The notes under the pieces are model-generated. The model ran no database searches and was not told the DNA's origin. It saw nothing but the letters and a program-made list of their open reading frames with translations. A stretch of DNA of 64,000 bases from Luteibacter sp. dw_328 (GTDB taxonomy: Bacteria; Pseudomonadota; Gammaproteobacteria; Xanthomonadales; Rhodanobacteraceae), in NCBI RefSeq assembly GCF_018449605.1, contig NZ_JAAVUW010000004.1:310001-374000 (forward strand). Direction: 5' to 3'. Positions 1-9,329 of this stretch are shown piece after piece. Each line of letters opens with the position of its first letter. Position 1 is the stretch's first letter. Position numbers and translations under genes: made by a program.

Positions 1-422
1 AAGAAGGGGTTGCCGATGCCGGCGGCGAACAGCGCGACGCGGCCCTTTTCGAGGTGGCGGATGGCGCGACGACGGATGAAGTCTTCGCAGACTTCGTTGA
101 TCTTGATAGCGCTCATGGTGCGTGCTTCGCCACCGAGCTTTTCGATGGCGTCCTGCATGGCCAGAGCGTTCATGACGGTCGCCAGCATGCCCATGTGGTC
201 GCCGGTGACGCGATCCATCCCGGCGGCGGCCAGACCCGCGCCACGGAAGATGTTGCCGCCTCCGATAACGACGCCGATCTGCGCGCCGGCGTCACGCACT
301 TCGAGAATTTCCTTGGCCAGCCCACCGATCACCTTGGGATCGATGCCGTAGTCCTCTGCTCCCATAAGGGCTTCACCGGAGAGCTTGAGCAGGATGCGGC
401 GGTTCTTCAGCGGGGTGCTCAT
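1..422 (-). CDS. pyrH: UMP kinase, N-terminal 140 residues (cut by window edge)
   Basis: This gene encodes the ATP-dependent kinase that turns UMP into UDP in cytoplasmic pyrimidine synthesis. The visible part starts [19 protein letters not shown] and contains the amino-acid-kinase phosphate-binding KLSGE motif (residues 13-17) and the GGGNIFRG loop (about residues 52-60). Both are typical of bacterial PyrH, not of eukaryotic UMP/CMP kinases. The ATG at 420-422 is preceded by a good ribosome site (GGAGATTCCCC). The gene usually follows tsf directly, but here an 880-bp gap and a tsf terminator separate them, so it probably has its own promoter. The C-terminal part, with most of the UMP site, lies outside the window. 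Confidence 0.95.
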   Translation of the reverse strand, partial: MSTPLKNRRILLKLSGEALMGAEDYGIDPKVIGGLAKEILEVRDAGAQIGVVIGGGNIFRGAGLAAAGMDRVTGDHMGMLATVMNALAMQDAIEKLGGEARTMSAIKINEVCEDFIRRRAIRHLEKGRVALFAAGIGNPF

Positions 423-502
423 GGGGAATCTCCAGTTTGTGTGGGGCAAAACGGGCTTAGTTTAACGCGCACAGCGTTGTTACAGCTATGTGAATAAACA
501 AA

Positions 503-525
503 TGTAGGAGCCGATTCATCGGCGA
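503..525 (+). repeat. REP-like palindrome (GTAGGAGCCGATTCATCGGCGA type)
   Basis: Short extragenic palindrome with a GCCGAT/ATCGGC stem and a conserved GTAGGAG head. The same sequence recurs at 12309, 14694, 31007 and 46957, with variants elsewhere. It lies in the pyrH upstream gap. Confidence 0.8.
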
Positions 526-598
526 AAGGCCGGTCGCTACGCGCCCGATGTAACCAGCGGCGTTCGCCGCGGCGGGCGCGGACGTAGCGGCGCAGAGC

Positions 599-732
599 CT
601 TCGGTGCCCACCCTCGCTGCTCAGACACGTCCTCCGCGTTTCGTACCGGAAAGTCCGCTGCGCGGCCCGTGTTCTTATTGGCCTGCGGCCGCTCCACTTG
701 TGCGGAACTCGCCTCGAGGGTGGGCACCGAAG
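599..732. repeat. palindrome-ended element, left copy (134 bp)
   Basis: The unit is bounded by perfect 18-bp inverted ends (599-616 and 715-732, beginning CTTCGGTGCCCACCC). Its 98-bp interior is close to the reverse complement of the interior of a second unit at 975-1115. No open frame in it looks like a protein. It is shaped like a miniature inverted-repeat element, or like an RNA that folds into a long hairpin. No target-site duplication is evident. Confidence 0.75.
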
Positions 733-974
733 ACTCTTCCCATCCCTGAGGTTCGTGCGGGCCGAGCCGACGAGGCAACGCCGCTCCGGCTGACGGCTCG
801 TCGGCATCGCCAAACGGTCGACCCCAGCGCCGAGATCGTCCGCGAGTCAGCGCAGCGGCGAGGAAAACGCTCGCCGCGCCGGAAATGACGTATCTGCACG
901 ACCGCCGTAATGGTCCGCTTGGGCGGCCACACCCACGCCAACGGCTCTCCTTTCCGCTGACCGTATCGTCGTGA
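733..974. other. non-coding spacer between the two palindrome-ended elements
   Basis: I see no gene, promoter or RNA here. Frames crossing this stretch are GC-rich shadows without recognisable protein features. It forms the loop of the larger inverted repeat made by its two flanking units. Confidence 0.5.
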
Positions 975-1115
975 GAGACCTTGGTGTCCACCCTCGAGGC
1001 GAGTTCCGCACAAGTGGAGCGGCCGTAGGCCAATAAGAACAGGGGCCGCGGAGCGGCCTTTCCTTCTCGAACGCGGAGGACGTGTCTGAGCAGCGAGGGT
1101 GGGCACCAAGGTCTC
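975..1115. repeat. palindrome-ended element, right copy (141 bp), inverted relative to the left copy
   Basis: The ends are 22-bp inverted repeats with one mismatch (975-996 and 1094-1115, beginning GAGACCTTGGTG). The reverse complement of its interior matches the left copy over nearly its whole length, for example the shared stretches TGCTCAGACACGTCCTCCGC and GTTCTTATTGGCCT. The two copies are in opposite orientation with 242 bp between them. Confidence 0.75.
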
Positions 1116-1245
1116 CCCGCGAGACGCCCAAGTGTAGAGAGCGATGGCGGAGCCGGGCCCCGCGAAGCCGAAGGCGAGCCGTCTGCGAGGTGCGAGACCC
1201 GGCCCGAAAGCCGAGCGCCCGGGCCTTGGTGATCCACGATGAGCC

Positions 1246-1274
1246 AAAAAAAGAGCCGCGATTGCTCGCGGCTC
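1246..1274 (-). terminator. rho-independent terminator of tsf
   Basis: On the minus strand an 8-bp stem GAGCCGCG/CGCGGCTC (1274-1267 with 1260-1253) with a 6-nt loop is followed by seven T residues (1252-1246). It lies 27 bp past the tsf stop. Confidence 0.92.
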
Positions 1275-1300
1275 TTTCGGGTGCTGCCAGGAGGAAAGGC

Positions 1301-2179
1301 TTACGCCAGGCCAGCCTGCTTCATGACTTCGGCGGCGAAGTCGTCGACGACCTTCTCGATGCCTTCGCCGACGGCCAGGCGCTGCACCGTGACGATCTCG
1401 GCGCCAGCCTTCTTGAGGGCTTCGGCGACGGTGATGTCACCGTCCAGCACGTACGGCTGGCCGACCAGGGTCGCTTCGGCGAGGATCTTGTTGATCTTGC
1501 CGGTGACGATCTTGTCGAGGATGTCGGCCGGCTTGGCCTTTTCCTTCTCCGACATCTGGCTCAGCGCGATGTCCTTTTCCTTCTCGACGTAGTCGGCCGG
1601 AACGTCTTCGACCTTGATGAACTTGGGGTTCATCGCGGCGACGTGCATGGCGATGCCCTTGGCCAGCTCGTCCGAGCCGCCCTTGAGCGCGACGAGCACG
1701 CCGATGCGGCCGCTGTGCGAGTAGGCGCCGATCGGGCCGTCGTTCTCGACCTTGGCCATGCGGCGGACTTCGAACTTCTCGCCGATGGTCAGGGTGAGCG
1801 TCTTGGCGCCTTCTTCGACCGTACCGTCGCCCAGCTTGGCGGCGTTCAGTGCGGCGATGTCGGCCACACCGGACTCGAGGGCGACGTTAGCGACGTCCTT
1901 GGTGAACTGGATGAACTGTTCGTTGCGCGAGGAGAAGTCGGTTTCGCTGTTGACTTCGACCAGGACGGCCTTGCCGGACTTCTGCGCGACGGCGATGAGG
2001 CCTTCGGCAGCGACGCGGTCGGCCTTCTTGTCAGCCTTGGCCAGGCCATTCTTGCGCAGCCATTCCATCGCCGCTTCGATGTCGCCGTTGTTTTCGACGA
2101 GTGCCTTCTTGCACTCCATCATGCCGACGCTGGAACGCTCGCGCAGTTCCTTGACGAGGCTTGCGGTGATCTCAGCCAT
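1301..2179 (-). CDS. tsf: translation elongation factor Ts
   Basis: Guanine-nucleotide exchange factor that recycles EF-Tu-GDP to EF-Tu-GTP in the cytoplasm. The 292-residue product starts [20 protein letters not shown], the conserved N-terminal UBA-like domain with the GMMECKKAL segment. The EF-Tu-contacting motif [10 protein letters not shown] lies at about residues 78-87, followed by the two core subdomains. The length fits the family (about 280-300). The start has a strong ribosome site (GAGGAATTACC). It is co-directional with rpsB, 85 bp upstream, as in most bacteria, and a clear terminator follows. The usual downstream partner pyrH lies beyond that terminator. Confidence 0.97.
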   Translation of the reverse strand: MAEITASLVKELRERSSVGMMECKKALVENNGDIEAAMEWLRKNGLAKADKKADRVAAEGLIAVAQKSGKAVLVEVNSETDFSSRNEQFIQFTKDVANVALESGVADIAALNAAKLGDGTVEEGAKTLTLTIGEKFEVRRMAKVENDGPIGAYSHSGRIGVLVALKGGSDELAKGIAMHVAAMNPKFIKVEDVPADYVEKEKDIALSQMSEKEKAKPADILDKIVTGKINKILAEATLVGQPYVLDGDITVAEALKKAGAEIVTVQRLAVGEGIEKVVDDFAAEVMKQAGLA

Positions 2180-2203
2180 GGTAATTCCTCAATATTTTGA
2201 TAA

Positions 2204-2229
2204 GCGCCGCGGCGGAGGTGCCGCGGCGC
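2204..2229 (-). promoter_or_regulatory. rpsB-tsf intercistronic hairpin
   Basis: A perfect 9-bp GC stem (GCGCCGCGG at 2204-2212 with CCGCGGCGC at 2221-2229) lies between the rpsB stop and tsf. It has no T-run, so it is more likely an attenuator or mRNA-processing/stability element than a full terminator. Confidence 0.6.
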
Positions 2230-2264
2230 CAGATGAAACGGAAGAGCTCGACAGGGTGGGGCGC

Positions 2265-3113
2265 TTACGCGCGGCCACGACCACCGTCACGGCCGCCTTC
2301 GCGACGCGGAGCACCCTTCTTGTCCGGGGCGCCACGACGATCGCCACGCGGGGCGTTGTCCTTCGCGACCGGGTTGCCTTCTTCGTCGAGTTCGACGAAC
2401 TCGTTGGCGTCGCCACGAGCGGCATTCGGCGAAGCGGCCTTGCCTTCGAGGATCGAGTCGGCAGCGGCGCGGGCGTACAGCTGGATCGCGCGGATGGCGT
2501 CGTCGTTACCCGGGATGGCGTAGTCGACGAGGGCCGGGTCGTAGTTGGTATCGACGACGGCGACGACCGGGATGCCGAGCTTGCGGGCTTCCTGGACGGC
2601 GATGTCTTCGTGACCGATGTCGATGATGAACAGGGCGTCCGGCAGACGATTCATGTCCTTGATGCCGCCCAGCGAGTTCTGCAGCTTGTCGCGCTCACGG
2701 CGACGGGCCAGCACTTCGTGCTTGACCAGCTTCTCGAACGAACCGTCGGTTTCGGCGGCTTCGAGTTCCTTCAGGCGGGCAACCGACTGCTTGACCGTGC
2801 GGAAGTTGGTCAGCATGCCACCGAGCCAACGGGCGGTGACGAACGGCTGGCCAGCGCGTGCAGCTTCTTCGGCCAGCGACTCACGGGCGGAGCGCTTGGT
2901 GCCGACGAAGAGGACGGTGCCACCCTTCTGGGCCAGGCCCGAGAGGAAATGCATCGCGTCGGTGAAGAGCGGAAGCGTCTTCTCGAGGTTGATGATGTGG
3001 ATCTTGCCGCGGGCGCCGAAGATGTACGGAGCCATCTTGGGGTTCCAGTAACGGGTCTGGTGGCCGAAATGGACGCCGGCTTCCAGCATCTCGCGCATGG
3101 TGACTTGTGCCAT
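2265..3113 (-). CDS. rpsB: 30S ribosomal protein S2
   Basis: Structural protein of the small ribosomal subunit. The 282-residue product starts [20 protein letters not shown], the S2 signature, and contains the conserved [12 protein letters not shown] and [12 protein letters not shown] segments. The frame stays open 60 bp further upstream, but the ATG at 3111-3113 has an AGGAG ribosome site and matches the family start, so it is preferred. After about residue 233 comes a roughly 50-residue tail that ends in a Gly/Arg/Lys-rich, probably disordered stretch. Many S2 proteins are 230-270 residues, so the tail is on the long side. It is followed by tsf and preceded by a roughly 230-nt leader with its own promoter. 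Confidence 0.97.
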   Translation of the reverse strand: MAQVTMREMLEAGVHFGHQTRYWNPKMAPYIFGARGKIHIINLEKTLPLFTDAMHFLSGLAQKGGTVLFVGTKRSARESLAEEAARAGQPFVTARWLGGMLTNFRTVKQSVARLKELEAAETDGSFEKLVKHEVLARRRERDKLQNSLGGIKDMNRLPDALFIIDIGHEDIAVQEARKLGIPVVAVVDTNYDPALVDYAIPGNDDAIRAIQLYARAAADSILEGKAASPNAARGDANEFVELDEEGNPVAKDNAPRGDRRGAPDKKGAPRREGGRDGGRGRA

Positions 3114-3343
3114 GGAATTACTCCTGGGCGAACCGCTTCGAGCGGTTCTAGGGGGGTTGGGACCTCCACGCATCCCCGGCTTCGACCCGGCCCTGTCGGG
3201 CCAGGCACCCCGAAGGCGGTGCCGATGCGTGTGTGGCGTTAAAAGCGACGGCTAGGTAGGGGCCACGGGGGCCCCATACGGTTACAATCGCGCTTCGTAT
3301 CGCCGCCGTGGCCACGTTTGTGTGGCTTCGCCGGACAGCAAAA
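3114..3343 (-). promoter_or_regulatory. long 5' leader of rpsB
   Basis: About 230 nt lie between the predicted start site and the rpsB ATG. Several stems are visible, including GAACCGCTCGAAGCGGTTC just upstream of the ribosome site. In gamma-proteobacteria rpsB-tsf is autoregulated by S2 through its leader, so a similar role is plausible. I infer this from position and structure, not from a recognised consensus. Confidence 0.4.
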
Positions 3344-3350
3344 CTCGCTA

Positions 3351-3380
3351 ATTGTAGCCTCCAGAGCCGCCCGGCCGCAA
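3351..3380 (-). promoter_or_regulatory. sigma-70 promoter for rpsB-tsf
   Basis: On the minus strand TTGCGG (3380-3375) and TACAAT (3356-3351) are separated by 18 bp, close to the housekeeping consensus. The promoter reads toward rpsB, and the start site would be near 3344. Confidence 0.6.
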
Positions 3381-3466
3381 GCCGAGGGTGGAATTCCGGC
3401 AGGGGCGCCGCCACCTGAGGTGGCAGGCCCAATCCCCTGAGGGCGAAAGGAAAAGAGAGAACCATC

Positions 3467-4234
3467 ATGGCCGTCGTACCGAAGACCCCCGAAGAGATCC
3501 AGCACATGCGCGAGGCCGGCCGCCTGGCCGCCGAGGTGCTCGCGATGCTCGTGCCCCACGTCAAACCCGGTGTCACCACCGAAGAACTGGACCGCCTCGC
3601 CCACGATCACATCGTGAATGTGCAGAAGGCGATCCCCGCCAACGTGGGCTACCGGGGCTTCCCGAAGACCGTGTGCACGTCGGTCAACCATGTGATCTGC
3701 CACGGTATTCCGACCGAAACCAAGGTCCTGAAGGACGGCGACATCGTCAATATCGACGTCACCGTGATCAAGGACGGCTGGCACGGCGACACCAGCCGCA
3801 TGTATTTCGTCGGCACGCCGAGCGTGCTGGCCAAGCGCCTGGTCGACACGACGTTCGAGGCGATGATGCAGGGCATCCGCGCCGTGAAGCCGGGTGCCAC
3901 CCTGGGCGATGTCGGCGCCGCCATCCAGAAGCACGCCGAAGCGGCAGGTTTCTCGGTTGTCCGCGAGTACTGCGGCCACGGCATCGGCAAGGTCTACCAC
4001 GACGAGCCACAGGTGCTTCATTACGGCCGTAACGGCACCGGCATGGAGCTCAAGCCGGGCATGACCTTCACCATCGAGCCGATGATCAACGCCGGCAAGC
4101 CGCAGACCAAGTCGCTGCCCGATGGCTGGACGGTCGTTACCAAGGACCACTCCCTGTCGGCCCAGTGGGAGCACACCATCGCCGTGACCGACGATGGCTT
4201 CGAGATCCTGACCCCCTGGCCGGACGCCGCCTGA
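3467..4234 (+). CDS. map: methionine aminopeptidase, type I
   Basis: Removes the initiator methionine from nascent proteins in the cytoplasm. The 255-residue length matches type I MetAP. The metal and active-site residues are present in the expected places: CHGIP with His79, IDVTVIKDGWHGDTS with the two metal-binding Asp, YCGHGIG with the third-quarter His, FTIEP with Glu, and WEHTIAVT with the last Glu. The ATG follows a purine-rich site (GGAAAAGAGAGAACC). It is divergent from rpsB and lies 26 bp upstream of glnD, probably in one transcript with it. Confidence 0.97.
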   Translation: MAVVPKTPEEIQHMREAGRLAAEVLAMLVPHVKPGVTTEELDRLAHDHIVNVQKAIPANVGYRGFPKTVCTSVNHVICHGIPTETKVLKDGDIVNIDVTVIKDGWHGDTSRMYFVGTPSVLAKRLVDTTFEAMMQGIRAVKPGATLGDVGAAIQKHAEAAGFSVVREYCGHGIGKVYHDEPQVLHYGRNGTGMELKPGMTFTIEPMINAGKPQTKSLPDGWTVVTKDHSLSAQWEHTIAVTDDGFEILTPWPDAA

Positions 4235-4260
4235 CGCTCAACCACAGAAAGGGCTCCGAC

Positions 4261-6918
4261 GTGACGCTTCCGCCGCTTCCACGCCTGCCCGCCGTCGTAC
4301 CGCGCTCGGGTGTATCGCCCGAAGCGCGGCGCTCGCTCCGCCAGCTGCTGGGCGATGTGGACCGGTCGCTTACCGTCGCCTTCCGCGAAGGTGAAGACGC
4401 CTCGGCGCTCGCTCGACGCCGGTCGGAGATCGTCGATCGCATCGTCGTCCACGCCTGGGGCGCCTGCCTCGGTGACATGGCCGCCGGTGCGCTGTTTGCC
4501 GTAGGGGGGTTCGGACGGGGCATGCTGTTTCCCGCGTCGGATGTCGATCTGCTGGCGCTCGTCGCCGAAACCTCGCCCGCGCTGCACCGCGCCCTCGAGA
4601 GCTTCTTTGGCTGCCTGTGGGACATCGGACTGAAGCCGGGGCACGCCGTGCGTACCGTGGAACAGTGCCGCGAGCTTGCCGCCAGCGATGCCAGCGTGTT
4701 CACCAGCCTTCTCGACGCGCGACGCCTTGCCGGCTGGCCCATCCTGGCCGAAAGCCTGCGCGGCATCCTCGACGATCCGGCCCTGTGGCCCCCGCGCCAG
4801 TACCTCGCCGCGCGTCTTGCCGAGCGCGACGCCCGCCACGCCCGTTACGACGACACGGCGCAGAACCTCGAGCCCAACCTCAAGGACGGTCCGGGTGGGC
4901 TGCGCACGCTCGATGCCTTGCGCTGGCTTGGCCGGCGCCTGGCCGATGCCCCGGATTTCGATGACATGGTGGCCGAAGGGCTGCTCGAGCCGGTCGAAGC
5001 GACCAAGCTGGTGCGTGCCGAGGAAACCCTCCGACGCTACCGCTATGCCCTGCACCTCGAGGCGGGGAGGGCGGAAGAGCGGCTGCTGTTCGACTACCAG
5101 CGCGGGCTGGCCATGCGCCTGGGTTTCGAGGACGAACACGCGAAGAACCTCGGCGTCGAACAGTTCATGCAGGGCTACTACCGCGCGGCCACGCAGATCG
5201 AGCGCTCCGGCACGCAGCTGGTCGAGCGCTTCGAGGAGATGCTCGACCCCGCGACGGAAGCTTTGCCAGTGGGCACGGACTACGTTCGCCACGGATCGCG
5301 CATCTCGCTACGCAATCCGCAGCTCTTCGTGCGCCGTCCGGCGTCGCTGGTGGAGATCTTCATCGCGCGGCTCGACGAGCCGGGCATCACCGGCTTTACT
5401 GCCGAAACCATGCGGCGCATCCAGCATGCCGTTTCGTTGCATGGCGAATCGCTGGCCGATGACCCGCAGGTACTCAGCGCTTTCCTGGCTCTGCTGCGGC
5501 GTGGTGCACCCGCCGTGGAGGCCTTGTGGCGGATGAATCGCCACGGCTTGCTTGCCGCTATCCTGCCGGCGTTCGGCAAGGTGGTCGGTCGGATGCAGTA
5601 CGACCTGTTCCATGTGTACACCGTGGACGAACATACGCTACGAGTCCTGCGCAACGTGGCGCGTTTCGCCGATCCGGCCGCACGGCGTGATTTCCCCATT
5701 GCCTGCGAAATCTGGCCACACGTCGAAAAGCCGGAGCTGATGCTCCTGGCAGCACTGTTCCACGACATCGCGAAAGGCCGTGGCGGGGATCATTCGACGC
5801 TCGGTGAGGAAGATGCGCGCGCCTTTTGCGCGCGCCTTGGCCTGCCGGCGGACGAGACCGATCTGGTCGCCTGGCTGGTTCGTCACCACCTGCTGATGAG
5901 CACCACGGCACAGCGCCAGGACATCACCGATCCCGATGTCGTGCATCGTTTCGGCGGCACCGTGGGTGACTGGGAACACCTGGATCACCTTTACCTGCTG
6001 ACGATCGCCGACATCATTGGCACCAGTCCCAAACTATGGAACGCCTGGAAAGACCGCCTTCTCGCCGATCTGTACACCTCCACGCGCTTCGCCCTGCGCA
6101 GCGATCTCACGCCGCCCGCCCACGCAGGCATGCGCTTGCGCGAGACGCGTGAGCGTGCACTCGCCATGTTGGTCGCGGAGCACGTGGCCGCCGACGACAT
6201 CGCCAGCGTATGGTCGGAGTTTCCGGACCTCAGCTTCCTGCGTCACCGACCCGAACAGATCGCATGGCAGACGGCGGCCATCCTGCGAACCCGCGGTGCC
6301 ACGCCGCTGGTTGAGGTCCATCCGTTCTCCGTGCGCGGCAGCACGGAACTCTTCATCTACACGCCTGACCGCGATGGCCTGTTCGCCACGGTGACGGCCA
6401 TGCTCGACCGCCTGCGGTTCTCGGTCGTCGAGGCCCGTATCCTCGTTTCCAGTACGGGCAAGGCGCTGGATACGTTCCTGTTGCTCGAGTCGGACTCGCA
6501 GGCGCCCGCCTCGTTGCAGCGCGCCGAGGAACTGCGCTCGCGCATGCTGCGCGCACTCGATCAGGCGGCGGGCCAGAGCCCGCCGAAACGCAGTCTTTCG
6601 CGTCACCTGCGTCACTTCCAGATGACGCCGCGCATCGAGTTCGTCGATGCCGGCGAACGCACGCAGCTTGCCCTGGTGTGCACCGATCGGCCTGGCTTGC
6701 TCGCCGCGGTTGCCCAGGCGCTGGCCGAAGCCGAGGTGCGCGTGCATGATGCGCGTATTGCGACGTTCGGTGAGCGTGTCGAAGATTTCTTCCAACTGAC
6801 CGATCGCAGCAACGCGCCGCTGTCTCCGCAACGCCGTGAGATCCTGCGCGACTGCCTGCTTCGTCACATCGGTTTCGAAAACCCCAGGAACATCTTGAAT
6901 GCAGATGCAAACGCTTGA
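4261..6918 (+). CDS. glnD: bifunctional [protein-PII] uridylyltransferase / uridylyl-removing enzyme
   Basis: Nitrogen sensor that adds UMP to, or removes it from, PII proteins according to the glutamine level. The 885-residue product has the full domain order: nucleotidyltransferase with [17 protein letters not shown] (about residues 82-98), a helical linker, an HD phosphohydrolase domain with FHDIAKG (about 500), and two ACT domains (about 693-765 and 800-870; [15 protein letters not shown] and [14 protein letters not shown]). The frame is open from 4165, but that part overlaps map. The GTG at 4261 has an AAAGGG ribosome site and gives a normal N-terminus, so it is chosen. It overlaps the start of dapD by 20 bp, suggesting coupled translation. 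Confidence 0.95.
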   Translation: MTLPPLPRLPAVVPRSGVSPEARRSLRQLLGDVDRSLTVAFREGEDASALARRRSEIVDRIVVHAWGACLGDMAAGALFAVGGFGRGMLFPASDVDLLALVAETSPALHRALESFFGCLWDIGLKPGHAVRTVEQCRELAASDASVFTSLLDARRLAGWPILAESLRGILDDPALWPPRQYLAARLAERDARHARYDDTAQNLEPNLKDGPGGLRTLDALRWLGRRLADAPDFDDMVAEGLLEPVEATKLVRAEETLRRYRYALHLEAGRAEERLLFDYQRGLAMRLGFEDEHAKNLGVEQFMQGYYRAATQIERSGTQLVERFEEMLDPATEALPVGTDYVRHGSRISLRNPQLFVRRPASLVEIFIARLDEPGITGFTAETMRRIQHAVSLHGESLADDPQVLSAFLALLRRGAPAVEALWRMNRHGLLAAILPAFGKVVGRMQYDLFHVYTVDEHTLRVLRNVARFADPAARRDFPIACEIWPHVEKPELMLLAALFHDIAKGRGGDHSTLGEEDARAFCARLGLPADETDLVAWLVRHHLLMSTTAQRQDITDPDVVHRFGGTVGDWEHLDHLYLLTIADIIGTSPKLWNAWKDRLLADLYTSTRFALRSDLTPPAHAGMRLRETRERALAMLVAEHVAADDIASVWSEFPDLSFLRHRPEQIAWQTAAILRTRGATPLVEVHPFSVRGSTELFIYTPDRDGLFATVTAMLDRLRFSVVEARILVSSTGKALDTFLLLESDSQAPASLQRAEELRSRMLRALDQAAGQSPPKRSLSRHLRHFQMTPRIEFVDAGERTQLALVCTDRPGLLAAVAQALAEAEVRVHDARIATFGERVEDFFQLTDRSNAPLSPQRREILRDCLLRHIGFENPRNILNADANA

Positions 6919-7732
6919 GTCCCTCATCGACGACGCCTTCGAACGTCGTGCCGACCTCAACCAGAATGAAATCGAAGGCAGCCTCCGCGAGGCGGTCGAC
7001 CAGGTGCTCAACCTGCTCGAATCCGGCGAGCGCCGTGTCGCCGAGCCGGACGGCAAGGGCGGCTGGACGGTCAATGCCTGGCTGAAGAAAGCCGTTCTGC
7101 TGTATTTCCGCATGAACGGTAATCGCGTGATGGATGGCGGCCCCTCGAGCGCGTTCGACAAAGTCCCGCTGCGTTTCGCCGACGGCGACGCGACGGAGTA
7201 TGCCAACCTCGGCGCACGCATCGTGCCGGGCGCGCTGGTCCGCCGTGGCGCGCATATCGCCAAAGACGCCGTGCTGATGCCGAGCTATACCAACATCGGC
7301 GCTTACGTCGGTGCGGGTAGCATGGTCGATACCTGGGCGACGGTGGGCTCCTGTGCGCAGATCGGCGCCGGTGTGCATCTCAGTGGCGGCGTCGGCATCG
7401 GCGGTGTACTCGAGCCGCTGCAGGCGAACCCGACGATCATCGAAGACAACTGCTTCATCGGCGCACGTTCCGAAGTGGTCGAGGGCGTCGTTGTGGAGAA
7501 GGGATCGGTGATCGGCATGGGCGTGTTCCTCGGCCAGTCGACCCGTATCTACAACCGCGCCACCGGCGAAGTCAGCTACGGCCGCGTTCCTGCCGGAAGC
7601 GTCGTTGTCGCCGGCAGCCTGCCGGCAAAGGACGGCAGCCACAGCCTCTACGCCGCGATCATCGTCAAGCAGGTCGACGAAAAGACCCGCTCGAAGACCG
7701 GTATCAACGAACTCCTGCGCAGCGGCGAGTGA
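6899..7732 (+). CDS. dapD: 2,3,4,5-tetrahydropyridine-2,6-dicarboxylate N-succinyltransferase
   Basis: Transfers succinate from succinyl-CoA to tetrahydrodipicolinate in the succinylase branch of lysine and diaminopimelate synthesis. The 277-residue product starts [17 protein letters not shown]; the second Met at 6905 is an equally possible start. The C-terminal half carries the hexapeptide repeats of a left-handed beta helix (for example [28 protein letters not shown], split by turns). The length fits the family (about 274). It overlaps glnD upstream and the ArsC-like gene downstream, in an operon that ends with dapE of the same pathway. Confidence 0.96.
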   Translation: MQMQTLESLIDDAFERRADLNQNEIEGSLREAVDQVLNLLESGERRVAEPDGKGGWTVNAWLKKAVLLYFRMNGNRVMDGGPSSAFDKVPLRFADGDATEYANLGARIVPGALVRRGAHIAKDAVLMPSYTNIGAYVGAGSMVDTWATVGSCAQIGAGVHLSGGVGIGGVLEPLQANPTIIEDNCFIGARSEVVEGVVVEKGSVIGMGVFLGQSTRIYNRATGEVSYGRVPAGSVVVAGSLPAKDGSHSLYAAIIVKQVDEKTRSKTGINELLRSGE

Positions 7733-7734
7733 GC

Positions 7735-8088
7735 ATGACGGTCACGCTCTATGGCCTGCCCAACTGCGACACCTGCAAGAAGGCGCGCAACTGGCTGACG
7801 CGCTTCGAGGTGGTCCACGAGTTCGTCGATTACCGGGCAAACCCGGTGCCGTCGGCGACGCTGAAAGTGTGGGCGGAGAAGCTCGGCGGTTGGGAGAAGC
7901 TGGTCAACAAGGCATCCACGACGTGGCGCACCCTGTTGCCGCAGCGCAAGGATCCGCGCAGCGATCCCGAGTGGACGCTGTTGCTGAAGGAGTATCCGGC
8001 GCTGATCAAGCGACCGGTGGTGGTCGACGGCGACGAGGTTTCCGTCGGCTTCACTGACAACGCGTTCAAGAAACGCTTCGGCAAGTAA
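7735..8088 (+). CDS. ArsC/Spx-family thioredoxin-fold protein (YffB-like)
   Basis: A 117-residue small thioredoxin-fold protein starting [21 protein letters not shown], with a CxxC pair at Cys11 and Cys14. The sequence resembles YffB/ArsC-family reductases, which use glutathione or thioredoxin chemistry. True arsenate reductase activity is not implied. In-frame GTG at 7729 overlaps the dapD stop, but the ATG at 7735 gives the family's N-terminus. Its place between dapD and dapE is conserved in many proteobacteria, though its role in lysine synthesis is unclear. Confidence 0.85.
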   Translation: MTVTLYGLPNCDTCKKARNWLTRFEVVHEFVDYRANPVPSATLKVWAEKLGGWEKLVNKASTTWRTLLPQRKDPRSDPEWTLLLKEYPALIKRPVVVDGDEVSVGFTDNAFKKRFGK

Positions 8089-8101
8089 GGCAAGCGAGCC
8101 C

Positions 8102-9232
8102 ATGTCCTCCGTCATCGATCTCACCCGTGATCTCATCCGTCGACGCTCGGTAACGCCGGAGGATGCCGGCTGCCTGCCGCTGATCGCGGATCGTCTTTCG
8201 GCCGTGGGCTTTCGCATCGAGCACCTTCGCTTTGGCGATGTCGACAATCTTTGGGCCACCCATGGCGCTGGCGGGACGGTTCTCGCTTTCCTTGGCCACA
8301 CCGATGTGGTGCCGACCGGACCAGAGGAGAACTGGACGTCGCCACCGTTCGAACCGGCCGAGCGCAATGGTCTGCTTTACGGTCGTGGCGCGGCCGACAT
8401 GAAGGGCTCCGTGGCGGCCATGGTCGTGGCGCTGGAGCGATTCGTTGTCAGCCATCCGGATCATCCCGGTACGGTGGGTCTCTTGCTGACCAGCGATGAG
8501 GAAGGTGTCGCGCTGCACGGCGTTCGCGAGGTGGTCGATCACTTCACGAAGATCGGCCAGCGAATCGATGCCTGTGTGGTCGGCGAACCGTCGGCCAGGG
8601 AAAGGCTTGGCGACCTCATTCGCGTCGGGCGTCGAGGTTCGCTTTCGGGCACCCTGACCGTACACGGTGTCCAGGGCCACGTGGCCTATCCGGACAAGGC
8701 GAAGAACCCGATCCACAGCTTCGCGCCCGCGCTGGCGGCGTTGGCAGCGGAGCGTTGGGACGAAGGCAATGCCGACTTTCCTCCCACGTCGTTCCAGGTC
8801 TCCAACATCAACGCGGGAACGGGCGCGAACAACGTCATTCCTGGCGAGCTGGTGGCGCTGATCAATTTTCGTTTCTCTACCGCCAGTACAGCGGACGACC
8901 TGCGCGAGCGCGCCGAGGCAATTTTGCGCGCGCATGACGTGGCATTCTCGATCGACTGGCACCTGTCGGGGCACCCTTTCCTGGCCACGCCGGGTGGCCG
9001 CCTGCGCGAGGTCGTCGTGGGCGTCTGCCGCGACTTATGCGGGATCGATCCGGAACAGAGTACCGGCGGCGGCACGTCCGATGGCCGCTTCATCGCACCG
9101 ATGGGCGCCGAGGTGATCGAATTAGGCCCGGTGAACGCGACGATCCACAAGGTGGACGAGTGCGTGTCGGTCGCCGACCTCGAGCGTTTGCCCGACCTGT
9201 ACGAAGCGATCTGCCAGCGCATGCTGGGCTGA
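8102..9232 (+). CDS. dapE: succinyl-diaminopimelate desuccinylase
   Basis: Di-zinc M20-family hydrolase that removes succinate from N-succinyl-LL-diaminopimelate. The 376-residue length is typical. Visible motifs are GHTDVVPTG (metal His at about residue 66, Asp68), RGAADMKGS (metal Asp), TSDEEG (catalytic Glu), GRRGSLSG and the C-terminal [10 protein letters not shown] with [11 protein letters not shown]. It follows the ArsC-like gene by 13 bp and completes the dap part of the map-glnD-dapD operon. A strong hairpin lies just after its stop. Confidence 0.96.
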   Translation: MSSVIDLTRDLIRRRSVTPEDAGCLPLIADRLSAVGFRIEHLRFGDVDNLWATHGAGGTVLAFLGHTDVVPTGPEENWTSPPFEPAERNGLLYGRGAADMKGSVAAMVVALERFVVSHPDHPGTVGLLLTSDEEGVALHGVREVVDHFTKIGQRIDACVVGEPSARERLGDLIRVGRRGSLSGTLTVHGVQGHVAYPDKAKNPIHSFAPALAALAAERWDEGNADFPPTSFQVSNINAGTGANNVIPGELVALINFRFSTASTADDLRERAEAILRAHDVAFSIDWHLSGHPFLATPGGRLREVVVGVCRDLCGIDPEQSTGGGTSDGRFIAPMGAEVIELGPVNATIHKVDECVSVADLERLPDLYEAICQRMLG

Positions 9233-9240
9233 TCGCCGAC

Positions 9241-9267
9241 AACTATCGGCGCATGTCGCCGATAGTT
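9241..9267 (+). terminator. hairpin after dapE
   Basis: Perfect 11-bp stem AACTATCGGCG/CGCCGATAGTT with a 5-nt loop, starting 8 bp past the dapE stop. No T-run follows, so it may protect the mRNA end or terminate weakly. Confidence 0.55.
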
Positions 9268-9329
9268 AGACGCGTGCGCAACCGTGAAGCTCTCCGGGCT
9301 CGATAACGGGCGGACGTAGGGATACGAAC

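Noticed and set aside
419..1247. Long minus-strand frames through the tsf-pyrH gap
   Set aside because: They run across both palindromic units and a REP, have Arg/Pro/Ser-rich content, and show no family resemblance.
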